Shown here piece after piece: positions 18,551 through 27,049 of a stretch of 64,000 nucleotides of DNA (positions are counted from its first letter, which is position 1; each line of letters begins with the position of its first letter). The notes under the pieces are model-generated. The model searched no databases, was not told where the DNA came from, and worked only from the letters and a program-made list of their open reading frames with translations. The stretch is from Chloropicon primus (taxonomy: Eukaryota; Chlorophyta; Chloropicophyceae; Chloropicales; Chloropicaceae), in the NCBI GenBank assembly GCA_023205875.1, contig CP060756.1, positions 1,178,001-1,242,000 on the forward strand. The letters are read 5' to 3'. Made by a program: the position numbers and the translations under genes.

Positions 18551-20533
18551 TCAGGTTGATATCGAATCCAAGAACGCCGCGGTGTCAACACTCTCCGTAC
18601 TGTTATTCAACTTCCTGCAAATGGTGATCGCCTCCTGGGCACTCAGGGAGCCTCCGATCTTCGCCACAAGGTCAACAAGGTCCTTCGCGGAGGTGGATCC
18701 CTCGCCCTCGCTGTCAGTGCGAATGAGCAAGGACTTGAGCTCGTCGAGCTTCTCTCCGGCGAGGAACCCTCTCAGTCTCGAAGTGATCGCGTCGAAATCG
18801 CACTCGGCAAAGTTGTGCTCCTCCATGTAACTCAGGGTGTACTTGTCCGCGCTTATGATCTGGAAAGCCCTGCAGTACACAATGATCTTGCTTCCAACGG
18901 TGAGGTCGTACTTGGTGTAGAGCTTGTTGTCGGGGTTTTTGACCTTTTGCCTCTCCAAGAACTTTCCTCCCACGATTCCGGAGTTCCTTTGCGGCGGCTC
19001 GAAGATCAAGATGGTGTCGTCCACAAGGTAGTACGTAATGACGAACTCTCTCTCCGCGTCGTACCTGCTCTTGAGCGGGAACTCAGGGGTCTCCACCAGC
19101 TTGGCCACGTAGCGCAGCAACTTTCCGTCGTTCAAGACGAACTGCTTCATGTCCTTCTTCAGTGGTTTGAGAACCAAGGACTTCTGGGCCTGCAGGGCCT
19201 CCTCATCAGACCCGATGCTGAAGGCGTGCTTCATCAGCTTTGGCTGCACGTGCACCACTTCCTTCTTTGGGAAGACGTCGATTTTCTCGAGGTTCTCCTT
19301 TGGCATGCCGAGCTTGGTGACGTAAAAGTCTCTCGTGAACTCGTCGCAGTCGTACATGAGCAGCTCCTTTCCGTAAACGCTGATGGTCGCTCCGATCTTG
19401 AGATCGGTGAAGTTCAAGTACTGCTCCTCCTTTGGGTCACGGAAAAAGTCGCTTGGGACCATGGAGTCGCCCTTGGTCAGCTTCATGCGCCTGAGCAACA
19501 GTGGGAAGGCATCCCTGCCGCTGTTCCTGTCGTTCACTTCCAGAACCTCAATGGTGTCGTCGGAGAGGTAGTAGTGAACGATGGACTGCCTCTTCTCGTT
19601 GCCGTAGACGGCATCCTCCTCCCAGACACTGTAAAACCTCAGCACCTTCCTGTCGTTCTCAAGCATCTTTTTGCTCAGGGTACCTCTGGAGAAGAAAGTA
19701 AGTGATGCTTCGTCGGGCTTGCGCTGCTGCTTGAAGAAGTGATCTCTCTCCTTCTGTTTCATCATGGTGTAAGGATCGCCAGGCGCCTCGAGGTCGTCCG
19801 CCAGGGTGATGTTCTTCGACGCCAAGAACTTGCGAGTGAAGTCGTCACAGGATATGATGTGAAACTCTCTCTTGTAAATGTCCACGGTATCTCCGACGAG
19901 AAGGTCCTTGTACTTCAAGTAGCCGCCGTCCTCCTTTTGCACTTGCATTCTCTTCAGGAACACGCCCTGTGGGATACCACTGTTATCCACCCTGGGCTCG
20001 CTGATATGGATGGTGTCATCCTCAAGGTAATAGTACAAGACGCACTTTCTCACTCGCCACTTCTCCTCCCTTCTCTCTGTGATGATCTCCTTGAACCAGC
20101 CGAAGTACCTCAGCACCTGGGATGAACAAAAAGTCAAGGAACCGCGAGTCAGTTCGAACGCCTTGTTGCAAAGCCCCTCTCTCCCTTCCTTACCTGTCCG
20201 TCGTACACAAGCCATCCGGGCTGAGTGACCTTCTTGTTCGGGGCAGTCTTCTCCGCCAGAGGCTTCCTCCTCACCGGCGCGGACGTGGGTCGGAGATGGG
20301 GGGGCAGAGAGTACTGCGAAACAGAAGCAAACGAAAAGGAAGCTCGTGTCAGCGTGTGTGTGTGCGTGCGAGAAACGGCAGGCAAGACGACAAAGCCAAC
20401 GCACCTCTCCGTAGTTTCCAGCAATGCCGTTGACAACTTTGAACACTTGCGGCCTTGGCCTCGCCAGGTCCAGCGGATTGTAAAACTCCGTTCCCGGAAG
20501 TTTCGGTAAAGGTATGTTCTCAAAGCCCTCCAT
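18551..20533 (-). CDS. EFHC1: EFHC1/Rib72-like ciliary doublet-microtubule protein (three DM10 domains)
   Basis: Exons 20405-20533, 20194-20313 and 18551-20116 join in frame to 604 residues. The protein has three DM10 domains (each with D.VLRYF/VLRFY/LLRYV, a Y.LEDDTI or Y.L.DDTI strand, an N.G motif and an F.I...D.FTR strand) and a C-terminal EF-hand-like region (about 535-604). This is the layout of EFHC1/EFHC2 and Chlamydomonas Rib72, which sit inside the ciliary A-tubule. The second exon supplies the conserved PGWLVYDGQ that begins the first DM10 domain. The introns are 91 and 77 bp. The gene implies that the organism builds motile cilia at some stage. Confidence 0.9.
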   Translation of the reverse strand: MEGFENIPLPKLPGTEFYNPLDLARPRPQVFKVVNGIAGNYGEVRWLCRLACRFSHAHTHADTSFLFVCFCFAVLSAPPSPTHVRAGEEEASGGEDCPEQEGHSARMACVRRTGKEGREGLCNKAFELTRGSLTFCSSQVLRYFGWFKEIITERREEKWRVRKCVLYYYLEDDTIHISEPRVDNSGIPQGVFLKRMQVQKEDGGYLKYKDLLVGDTVDIYKREFHIISCDDFTRKFLASKNITLADDLEAPGDPYTMMKQKERDHFFKQQRKPDEASLTFFSRGTLSKKMLENDRKVLRFYSVWEEDAVYGNEKRQSIVHYYLSDDTIEVLEVNDRNSGRDAFPLLLRRMKLTKGDSMVPSDFFRDPKEEQYLNFTDLKIGATISVYGKELLMYDCDEFTRDFYVTKLGMPKENLEKIDVFPKKEVVHVQPKLMKHAFSIGSDEEALQAQKSLVLKPLKKDMKQFVLNDGKLLRYVAKLVETPEFPLKSRYDAEREFVITYYLVDDTILIFEPPQRNSGIVGGKFLERQKVKNPDNKLYTKYDLTVGSKIIVYCRAFQIISADKYTLSYMEEHNFAECDFDAITSRLRGFLAGEKLDELKSLLIRTDSEGEGSTSAKDLVDLVAKIGGSLSAQEAITICRKLNNSTESVDTAAFLDSIST

Positions 20534-21243
20534 CTTTGGGCCCTTAGGGTGTTGTTGCTCGTAATCAGGAGCCAAACTTCGCCGACCTGATGCAAGGGAA
20601 CACCGAAACCGATTTCTCTTTTGGCTCGCTCTCCTCGAGTCGATCTCTCCTCTCCCGATCGTTTCCCACGTCTCTTGTCTTGCGTTGCACAATCTCCTTG
20701 CGCGGCGTGATCACGCAAGTAACTAACTCCTCCCCTTCGTCTGCTCCTCCCCTCGAGTTCCTCGAGAAACAGACAAAAAAAATACAATTCAAATCCACGA
20801 AATCAAGGCAGCAAGATGGAATCGTATTCCTTTATTAATTCCATCTTGACCCTCAAGGAGGAGGAGCTCCCCGGGAAATTCAAATGCCAACGAATTTGAG
20901 ACTAGTACATATAAAAGTACACTTAGAGGCCGGAGAGGCGAGGGGCTTCCTCCTCTCCGTCGATGTGATCTGGCTCTGGTCTGCTCCTCGGCCAATGGCC
21001 AATGTCACAACGAAGCTTGCTGGGGAGGGGGTTGAGGAGGAGTGATGGGGGAGAGGGCTTAGGGTCTCGGGGACGGAGTGCGTCCTCGACGAAACCGTAA
21101 GTGCCCTGCTGTCTCTTGGGGCCGGACACGGTGGGGGAAAACTTGGAATCTTAACACTAACTGCATATACTATGAAAAGAGCAAAAATCTTTTTCTGCAA
21201 TGTGTCTCTCTATCTTACGGAGCGCGCTCCAAAGTTTCCCGAT
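20534..21243. other. Intergenic region between EFHC1 and PDI
   Basis: 710 bp hold the EFHC1 promoter and the PDI 3' end (with TGTAA at the PDI stop). They contain an imperfect fold-back at 20812-20848, two CCAAT words at about 20991-21003 and a TATA-like CATATAAAAG at about 20907. Two short overlapping frames (plus strand from 21001, minus strand 20923-21129) look protein-like only in part and have no recognisable motif. No gene is supported. Confidence 0.4.
20812..20848. repeat. Inverted repeat, 11-bp arms, 15-nt loop
   Basis: CAAGATGGAAT at 20812-20822 is the exact reverse complement of ATTCCATCTTG at 20838-20848. It lies about 280 bp upstream of the EFHC1 start. Confidence 0.85.
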
Positions 21244-22827
21244 TTACAATTCATCAGAGCCCTGAGGAGACCTCTTCTTCATCGCGAATGGAATGGAAGA
21301 GTGCTCCATCATCCACTGAGTGAGGGACTTGACGTCCTTCTCGCCCTCGTACTTCAAAGGCTTGCCCTTGTCGTTGGCCTTGTAAAGGAAGAGGGTTGGG
21401 AAGTTCTCGATCTTCAAGCCCTCGACCTCGTTGAGAGATCCGTCCATCTTGGCAACAGTCACGCTGCTGACCTTCTTGAAGCGCTTTCCGAGCTTGGAGT
21501 AGGTTGGGGCAAACTTCTGGCAGAATCCGCACCAGTGGGCGTAGACCTCGAGGAGGACATCGCTGGTGTGGTCCATGACGACGTCATCGAAGTTCTTTCC
21601 AACGACAACAGCGACGTCTCCGTCCATCGGCTCCTCGGGGACAGGCTCACTCTTCTTGTATGGGACTCCCTTTCCAGCAATGTTCTCGTCGACGAAGTTC
21701 TTGATCGCGTCAGAGGTCATCTTGCCCTCGAGCTCGTACTTGAATCCAGTCAGCTTGTTGAGCATGAAGATTCTAGGCTTCTTGGAGGACTTCACGCCGA
21801 AGTAGTCCATGGTCATACCGGCACCAGAGTCATCGGTGTCAACGGTGAAGAAGACGACCTTTCCCCTGTATCCAGTGGCGGCGGTGTGCAAGGTCTTGGC
21901 GGCAGGGCTCGTGTGGTGGACGCTCCTCCTGTCTCCGAACATGAGCACGTGCCATGGCATGGAAGACTGCTTGGCCTTCATGAAAGCCTTGCCCTCTGGA
22001 GTCTTGGCCTCCCTGTCGGCGGAGAATGGGGTAACGGTACGCATGGACTCAAGCTCGACGAAGTCGGCGAGGTTTGGCTCGTCCCACTCACCCTCGAAGA
22101 CGACGTTACCGTTGTCAAACTTCTTGAACACGATGAGGCCTGGAGAGGTGGTGATACCCAAGTGAGCAGCCAGCTCGGCGTTGTCAGTGACGCCGAAGGT
22201 GTGGCTCTCGTCGTGCTGGGCCAAGTTCTGGTAAGCGCTCCAGTCGTACTTGTCGAAGGTCTCGACGTAGGCGAAGACAACAGAGTCATCAGAGTCCAAG
22301 AAGGCCTCAAACTCGGCCTGGCTCTTCACGACAGTGGCAGCTGGCCCGGTCCTGCGCTTCACCCAGTTCACGATGCCGTCGATCGAGTGCTCAGAGGAGT
22401 ACTCGAGCCTCTTCTTTCCCTTGTCGGAGAAGAACAGGATGGTTGGAACTCCCTCGATGTTGTACTTGCTGGCAAGAGTGTGCTCAGCGTCAATATCGAC
22501 CTTGGCAAACTCGATGCCGTACTCGAAGCCGTATCCCTTGGCAATCTCGGTAGCAGCACCGGCGTACTCTGGCTTAAGGTTCTTGCAGTGGTGGCACCAC
22601 GGCGCGTAGAACTCGACCATGACGTGGTTGTTCGACTCGATGAACTCGGTGAAGTTCTCGTAGGTCAAAACAGCAACGTGCTGCTCGTCCACAGTGTCGT
22701 GACCCTTGTACTCGACTTGGTGGTAGAAGTCGTAGTCCTCGTGAGCCTCATCGTCGTCAGCACGAGCAACTCCCGAGAGGAGGAGAGCAGCGCAAGCGAC
22801 GAAAAGCAAAGTCCTCGCCAATCTCAT
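21244..22827 (-). CDS. PDI: Protein disulfide isomerase (canonical PDI)
   Basis: A 527-residue ER-lumen oxidoreductase with the a-b-b'-a' layout. It has a signal peptide (residues 1-23), an acidic leader, a first active site FYAPWCHHCKNLKPEY (CHHC) near residue 75, two thioredoxin-like domains without cysteine pairs, and a second active site VYAHWCGFCQKFAP (CGFC) near residue 425. It ends in an SDEL ER-retrieval signal. It forms and reshuffles disulfides in secreted proteins. Codon choice is strongly biased to C- and G-ending codons with few rare codons, as expected for a highly expressed gene. Start ATG 22827; the stop codon is part of a TGTAA word. Confidence 0.96.
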   Translation of the reverse strand: MRLARTLLFVACAALLLSGVARADDDEAHEDYDFYHQVEYKGHDTVDEQHVAVLTYENFTEFIESNNHVMVEFYAPWCHHCKNLKPEYAGAATEIAKGYGFEYGIEFAKVDIDAEHTLASKYNIEGVPTILFFSDKGKKRLEYSSEHSIDGIVNWVKRRTGPAATVVKSQAEFEAFLDSDDSVVFAYVETFDKYDWSAYQNLAQHDESHTFGVTDNAELAAHLGITTSPGLIVFKKFDNGNVVFEGEWDEPNLADFVELESMRTVTPFSADREAKTPEGKAFMKAKQSSMPWHVLMFGDRRSVHHTSPAAKTLHTAATGYRGKVVFFTVDTDDSGAGMTMDYFGVKSSKKPRIFMLNKLTGFKYELEGKMTSDAIKNFVDENIAGKGVPYKKSEPVPEEPMDGDVAVVVGKNFDDVVMDHTSDVLLEVYAHWCGFCQKFAPTYSKLGKRFKKVSSVTVAKMDGSLNEVEGLKIENFPTLFLYKANDKGKPLKYEGEKDVKSLTQWMMEHSSIPFAMKKRSPQGSDEL

Positions 22828-23462
22828 CTTTTTCCCTTCTTTCTAAGTCCGGTTCCGTCTTTGGTCTCAGGATACACGAAACCTCGTTCGTGACTTTTAC
22901 CACTCCCCTCGGTGTCCTCTTCCCCCTAAGTTCACGCCGTCAGAAGGAAAAAAAAAACCACCGCGCCTCACGACAACTCATTTCCTCTCCCTTAGACTCG
23001 TTTAGTACACGCCAACCTGGACGAAAACCAAAAGGTTTTGGTTGCAAGAGAGAGAGACAGAGAGAGAGAAAAAAAAACGACGAAACCAAACCAAACCCTA
23101 AAGAGAGCCAAGTTGTATAAGAAAAGCTTAAAACCTTTTCCCGCTTTGCGATCTCCTCCTGCACAGTCAGTCAGTCATCCATGGGGATTGGTGCCAGGGT
23201 GGTGCCAGCCTGCAGACTGGGAACTTTTCTTTTCCCAAGGATCAGTGCACAATAATTTGTGGCTCAGGAGAGAGAGCAGAGAGTAGAACTTCTTGTAGAG
23301 TCACTGGAGTGACTTGCCTCTGCGGCATCGGGAGGAGGCCACAGCGCCGCTTGCTGGAAAGGGATCTGGACTGGTTCGCTCCTGAACTGGTTCGCTCCTC
23401 GCCTGGCCTCGTGCTCTCCCAGGGTTGGAGGAGTTCGGCACAACGAGCGAGGAAACAAGGAG
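22828..23462. promoter_or_regulatory. Divergent promoter region, PDI / DCC oxidoreductase
   Basis: 635 bp with no exon. Short perfect inverted repeats with a GG centre occur at 23026-23043 (AACCAAAA / TTTTGGTT) and around 23299-23314 (AGTCACT / AGTGACT). A near-repeat CTGGTTCGCTCCT occurs twice around 23366-23398. Confidence 0.5.
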
Positions 23463-24056
23463 ATGATGACATCCGCACTTGTGTTCCGATCGAGGGGCAC
23501 GGAGCTGCTGAGACGGGTTCAGAGCTCGCTGGTGGTGGGATCGAGGAGGACTTGGACGCAGCGAAGTTCGAGGGCGTACTCGACGGGAGGGCTCCGAGAC
23601 GACGGGGCGACGGCGACGGCGACGACGACGGCGACGGCTTACGAGGATGTATCGTGGAAAATCCGAATGCTCTATGACGGGGCGTGTCCGCTCTGCATGA
23701 GGGAGGTGAACATGCTGAGGAGGAGGGACGAGCAGAGCAACAAGATCGATTTCGTGGACATTGCGAGCGCAGAGTACGATCCCCGGGACAACCAGGGCAT
23801 AACGTTCGAGGAAGCCATGGGCAAAATTCATGCCATCACGAACGAGGGCGAAGTCGTAACCAACGTCGAGGTCTTCAGACGCCTGTACGACCTCGTGGGT
23901 CTCGGCTGGGTCTTTGCAATCACGAAAACCGAGCCCTTCGGCACCATCGTCGACAAGGTTTACGACGTGTGGGCAGCGTACAGGCTGCCGATCACGGGGA
24001 GGGAGGACTTGGAGGTCATTTTGGCCAAGAGGAACCAAAGCACCATGTGCAAGTAA
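23463..24056 (+). CDS. DCC-family (DUF393) thiol-disulfide oxidoreductase-like protein, organelle-targeted
   Basis: A 197-residue protein. The first about 65 residues are an R/S/T/A-rich leader with few acidic residues, as in mitochondrial or plastid targeting peptides, and contain an alternating A-T stretch encoded by a GACGGC-type microsatellite. From about residue 68 the DCC family core begins: IRMLYDGACPLCMREVNML (the YDG.CPLC motif), then IDFVDI and the GKIHAITNEGEVVTNVEVFRRLYDLVGLGW segment. Plant relatives are plastid or mitochondrial proteins with no well-proven reaction; thiol-disulfide exchange is inferred from the CxxC. Start ATG 23463. Convergent with the LRR gene, 82 bp apart. 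Confidence 0.85.
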   Translation: MMTSALVFRSRGTELLRRVQSSLVVGSRRTWTQRSSRAYSTGGLRDDGATATATTTATAYEDVSWKIRMLYDGACPLCMREVNMLRRRDEQSNKIDFVDIASAEYDPRDNQGITFEEAMGKIHAITNEGEVVTNVEVFRRLYDLVGLGWVFAITKTEPFGTIVDKVYDVWAAYRLPITGREDLEVILAKRNQSTMCK

Positions 24057-24138
24057 CTCTTTTAGGGGTGGGGAGGGGAGGTGACGATTGGGCCTCTCTT
24101 TCGTGTGTTTTTTTAATCTGTATAAAATTTCTTCTCCC

Positions 24139-26562
24139 TCACACAACGAGGTTATGAAAACGCTTGGTGACATCACCGAGCGATCTTCTCAGTCGAAGAA
24201 TCCTGTTGTGGTCCGCGTCCGCAAACTTCTTCTGCTCCTCGTAAGCGATCTCCAGAACGCTCAGCAGGAGATCGGTGTCCCTGAACTTGACGAACTCCTC
24301 CGCGGGGAAGCCCTTCATGTAAACCTCGTGGTAAATCTTTCTCGCGTCTTTCGGCCTGTTCTCCTTGCTGCCCGAGACGTTGAAGATGTGCTCTTCTTTG
24401 AGGGACTCCAAGGACACAATCTCGTCGGCGCTGGCCAGGGTGATTGGCTTCTTGCTCTTCACGTGCTTCACGGCGTGCTTCACCACCTTTTCGGCCGGTG
24501 CTTTCGTCATGCTGCACACGAAAAAGATGGAGAAGATGAAATCCACAAAGTTGAACTTTGGCACCTTGCGCTCCCTGGTGAAGAAGGACACGATCAGTTT
24601 CTGCTGCGTAGCCTTCTTCCTCGAGCTCCTGCCCGTGAAGCACGTGTCTATCCATCTCAAGAGATCCAGGAACGTCATGAAAGCGTTTGAGGTGGGTTTG
24701 TCCGCGACTTCAAGCTTACTGAAGGATCCGAAAAGAGCCCGAAGACTGGGATTGCCAAGGTAATCTTGGACTTTCACCCTGCTGTCAATGACGGACGTGA
24801 TCGCCCTCCTGTCTTGCGAGATGTGCCTCTCGAAATGCCTCTGAAGCTTGTCCAGCCCAAGCGCGTAGTCCTTGGCGGACAGCAAGCCCTTTTTCGAAGA
24901 GTCCAGCTCCCCAAACAGATCGCTCAGCATCTCGCTCGTCTTCGCGAAATAGCTGAAGGTGCTTCTCTCGTGTGGCAACTCCAGGATCCCAAGCCTGGCA
25001 GCCAAGAGCGCAAAGTCCGCAAAGTCGTACTCTTTCTCTGAGTCAGCTCCGCCAGATTTGGAGGGCGAGACCTCGTCCCGTGATTCTAACTCTGCCGAGT
25101 CACTCCCCACGGGGCTCCCGGCAGGGCTGCTCCGCGCATTTTTGGCTCTCCAGGGAAACAGCTTCGACTTCAACTTCTGTTGGGCCTGGCTTGAAGGCGA
25201 CCTCGCACTGAAATTGAACCCATCCAGTCGCACAAGCGCGCCCAGCTTCTTCCTCGCATCCTCCTTGTAATCGTAGTCCCCCGCATTGCCTGCGAGGACC
25301 AGGTCGGACAGAGTGGTCGGGTGCGTAGCTCCCAACTGATTGATCACCTCCACGGGCTCCAAGTTATTCTCGCTCACGTCGAGCCTCTCCAGGTCGTTCA
25401 GGTGCCCGATCGAATTGGGAACGTCAAGGTCGCAAAGCGAGTTGCGAGACAGGGACAATTCCGTGAGCTCCAACACGCAGAGGCCCGAAATGAGGGCCCT
25501 GCCCTCAACCCCCAGGCGATTGCCGCCCACGTCCAAAACTTGCAGGTGTGGGCAGAAGTAAAGGTTTTCGATCGCGGTGATCCTGTTTCCCTTGAGGGTG
25601 AGCCTCTTCAACCTCCCAGGCAAAGGGTTGGGAACTGAACCCAAGTCGTTGAACGATAGGTCAAGCTCCACGATGTGGCAGGTCTGAAGGGAGCGCAGCT
25701 TTGCCTCGAGCTCCTGCAGCGGAAAGGACATGTTCGAGAGATTGAGAGCATCAGAGTCCGCGAGAAGGTCCCTGACCCCTTCCTCCAAGAAATCCTTTCG
25801 GGCCATCTCTTCGAGGTCGAGGGGATAATCTGGAAGTTCCAGAACCTCCTCCAAGTCAATTTCGACTGCCCCGTTGGCGGTGTTGCTCCTGACGTACTTT
25901 TCCAAGGCATCGTCGCCCTCACTCTGAACCACTCTCGCCTCACTCTGCTCCACGACCTCGTCTTCCTCGCTTGAGAAGTCGTCTACCACAACCGGCTCGG
26001 GCTGTTGGAGCAACGCCACAACCGAGAAGTCCCCGGAACCCTCGAACTTCTTGGGCTCCTTGGGAGTGAAGGTGCTCAGCAGGTCCACCAAATTCAGCGG
26101 CAGCGGGTTGTGGTTCAGCGTCACGACAGGACAGGGTTGATCGCTGGCACCCTTTCGGGAAAGGGAGTTGCAGAAAGCCAGACCTCCGATCTCGCCCACG
26201 TTGTTCTGGGACAAGTTCAGGTGGCTCACGTGGCCGTTCGGCACGAGGAGCTCCGAGAGGGCAACTGCTCCGGCGTCTCCTATCGCGTTCTGACTCAAGT
26301 CCACTGCCTCCACCACCTCGGTCTTCGTCAAGAGAGCAGACAAGACTTGGGCATCCTCATCGTTGAGGCAGCAATTCCCAAGGTCGAGAATCTCGAGCTC
26401 GTCGCTCTGCTCCGGGTCCTCCGCAACCACGCCGCTCCTCGGAACCTTGTAGACAGGGTCCCCCTTCAGTCTGTCCAGGAGTCTCTCCGAAGCGAGGAGG
26501 CTGAGGAGGACGCAAGACTCGTGATAGTGATGGGACAGCCACTGGAAGAAATCCTCGTCCAT
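24139..26562 (-). CDS. Leucine-rich repeat protein with acidic linker and EF-hand-like C-terminus
   Basis: An 807-residue protein. Residues about 55-150 hold ribonuclease-inhibitor-type LRRs (LEILDLGNCCLNDEDAQVLSALL, AVDLSQNAIGDAGAVAL, HLNLSQNNVGEIGGLAF). An acidic linker of about 100 residues follows. Residues about 290-430 hold SDS22-type LRRs (VELDLSFNDLGSVP, RLTLKGNRITAIENLYFCPHLQVLDVGGNRL). The C-terminal third has an EF-hand-like segment (GELDSSKKGLLSAKDYALGL) and a conserved-looking all-helical domain. I know no named ortholog; the mix of LRR types resembles centrosomal or ciliary LRR proteins. I start at ATG 26562, because the frame upstream has no ATG. Confidence 0.7.
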   Translation of the reverse strand: MDEDFFQWLSHHYHESCVLLSLLASERLLDRLKGDPVYKVPRSGVVAEDPEQSDELEILDLGNCCLNDEDAQVLSALLTKTEVVEAVDLSQNAIGDAGAVALSELLVPNGHVSHLNLSQNNVGEIGGLAFCNSLSRKGASDQPCPVVTLNHNPLPLNLVDLLSTFTPKEPKKFEGSGDFSVVALLQQPEPVVVDDFSSEEDEVVEQSEARVVQSEGDDALEKYVRSNTANGAVEIDLEEVLELPDYPLDLEEMARKDFLEEGVRDLLADSDALNLSNMSFPLQELEAKLRSLQTCHIVELDLSFNDLGSVPNPLPGRLKRLTLKGNRITAIENLYFCPHLQVLDVGGNRLGVEGRALISGLCVLELTELSLSRNSLCDLDVPNSIGHLNDLERLDVSENNLEPVEVINQLGATHPTTLSDLVLAGNAGDYDYKEDARKKLGALVRLDGFNFSARSPSSQAQQKLKSKLFPWRAKNARSSPAGSPVGSDSAELESRDEVSPSKSGGADSEKEYDFADFALLAARLGILELPHERSTFSYFAKTSEMLSDLFGELDSSKKGLLSAKDYALGLDKLQRHFERHISQDRRAITSVIDSRVKVQDYLGNPSLRALFGSFSKLEVADKPTSNAFMTFLDLLRWIDTCFTGRSSRKKATQQKLIVSFFTRERKVPKFNFVDFIFSIFFVCSMTKAPAEKVVKHAVKHVKSKKPITLASADEIVSLESLKEEHIFNVSGSKENRPKDARKIYHEVYMKGFPAEEFVKFRDTDLLLSVLEIAYEEQKKFADADHNRILRLRRSLGDVTKRFHNLVV

Positions 26563-26717
26563 CTTTATCTTTCTTCCAAGCCACGGCGACTCTCTTCGTG
26601 CGGGCGGCGCCCCTGGTGTTTCTTCCACGTCTCTACCTTTGGCCAGTTTTGCTCTTGTCAGAATATCTCTAATAGCTAGACTACATTTCCCCCCCGTCCC
26701 CCCCGAGTTCTTACTCC

Positions 26718-27049
26718 TCACTTCTTTTCCGTCAGGAACTCAAGCAAGTGGTCCACAGGGTTCGCTGGCTTGTGGATGAGGAGGTCCTTGTACAAGTCAG
26801 ACATCAGCTCTTTGATGTCGTGCTCGACCTTTTGCAATTCGGCGGGGTTTCGCACCGAGAGACGAGCGTTCGAGAGGCAGCGTGGAAGAGAACAGGGGTC
26901 AGCGCGTTGTCCATTCCACTTGGGCCCGAGACACCAAGCACCTCGCCCTCGCTGCGGACGGGAAGGCTTCATCACAAGCCAGTGTTTCCACTTACCAAGT
27001 ACTTTGCGTCCTCGGACTTCATCTTGTCATCATTCATGTTGACCTCCAT
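26718..27049 (-). CDS. RIIa/Dpy-30-like dimerisation-domain protein (two exons)
   Basis: Exon 1 is 26996-27049 (MEVNMNDDKMKSEDAKYL), ended by a good GTAAGTG donor. The last exon ends at 26718 and encodes the helix pair IKELMSDLYKDLLIHKPANPVDHLLEFLTEKK, with the P.NP..HL..FL signature of RIIa/Dpy-30 dimerisation domains that anchor proteins to AKAPs or radial spokes. The acceptor is uncertain: after CAG (exon from 26951, 44-nt intron) or after AAG (exon from 26918, 77-nt intron); both keep the frame. The second fits the intron sizes of this genome better. The product is about 84-95 residues. Such small proteins are common in cilia and Set1-type complexes. It lies 155 bp upstream of the LRR gene on the same strand. 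Confidence 0.6.

Noticed and set aside
21001-21100. Plus-strand ATG followed by a GTAAGT donor at about 21097, suggesting a first exon
   Set aside because: No downstream exon with a motif can be joined before the PDI gene; continuing would run antisense through PDI.
21172-22893. 573-codon plus-strand frame over the PDI gene
   Set aside because: Antisense shadow of the highly codon-biased PDI gene; composition (V, L, G, D rich) is typical of such shadows.
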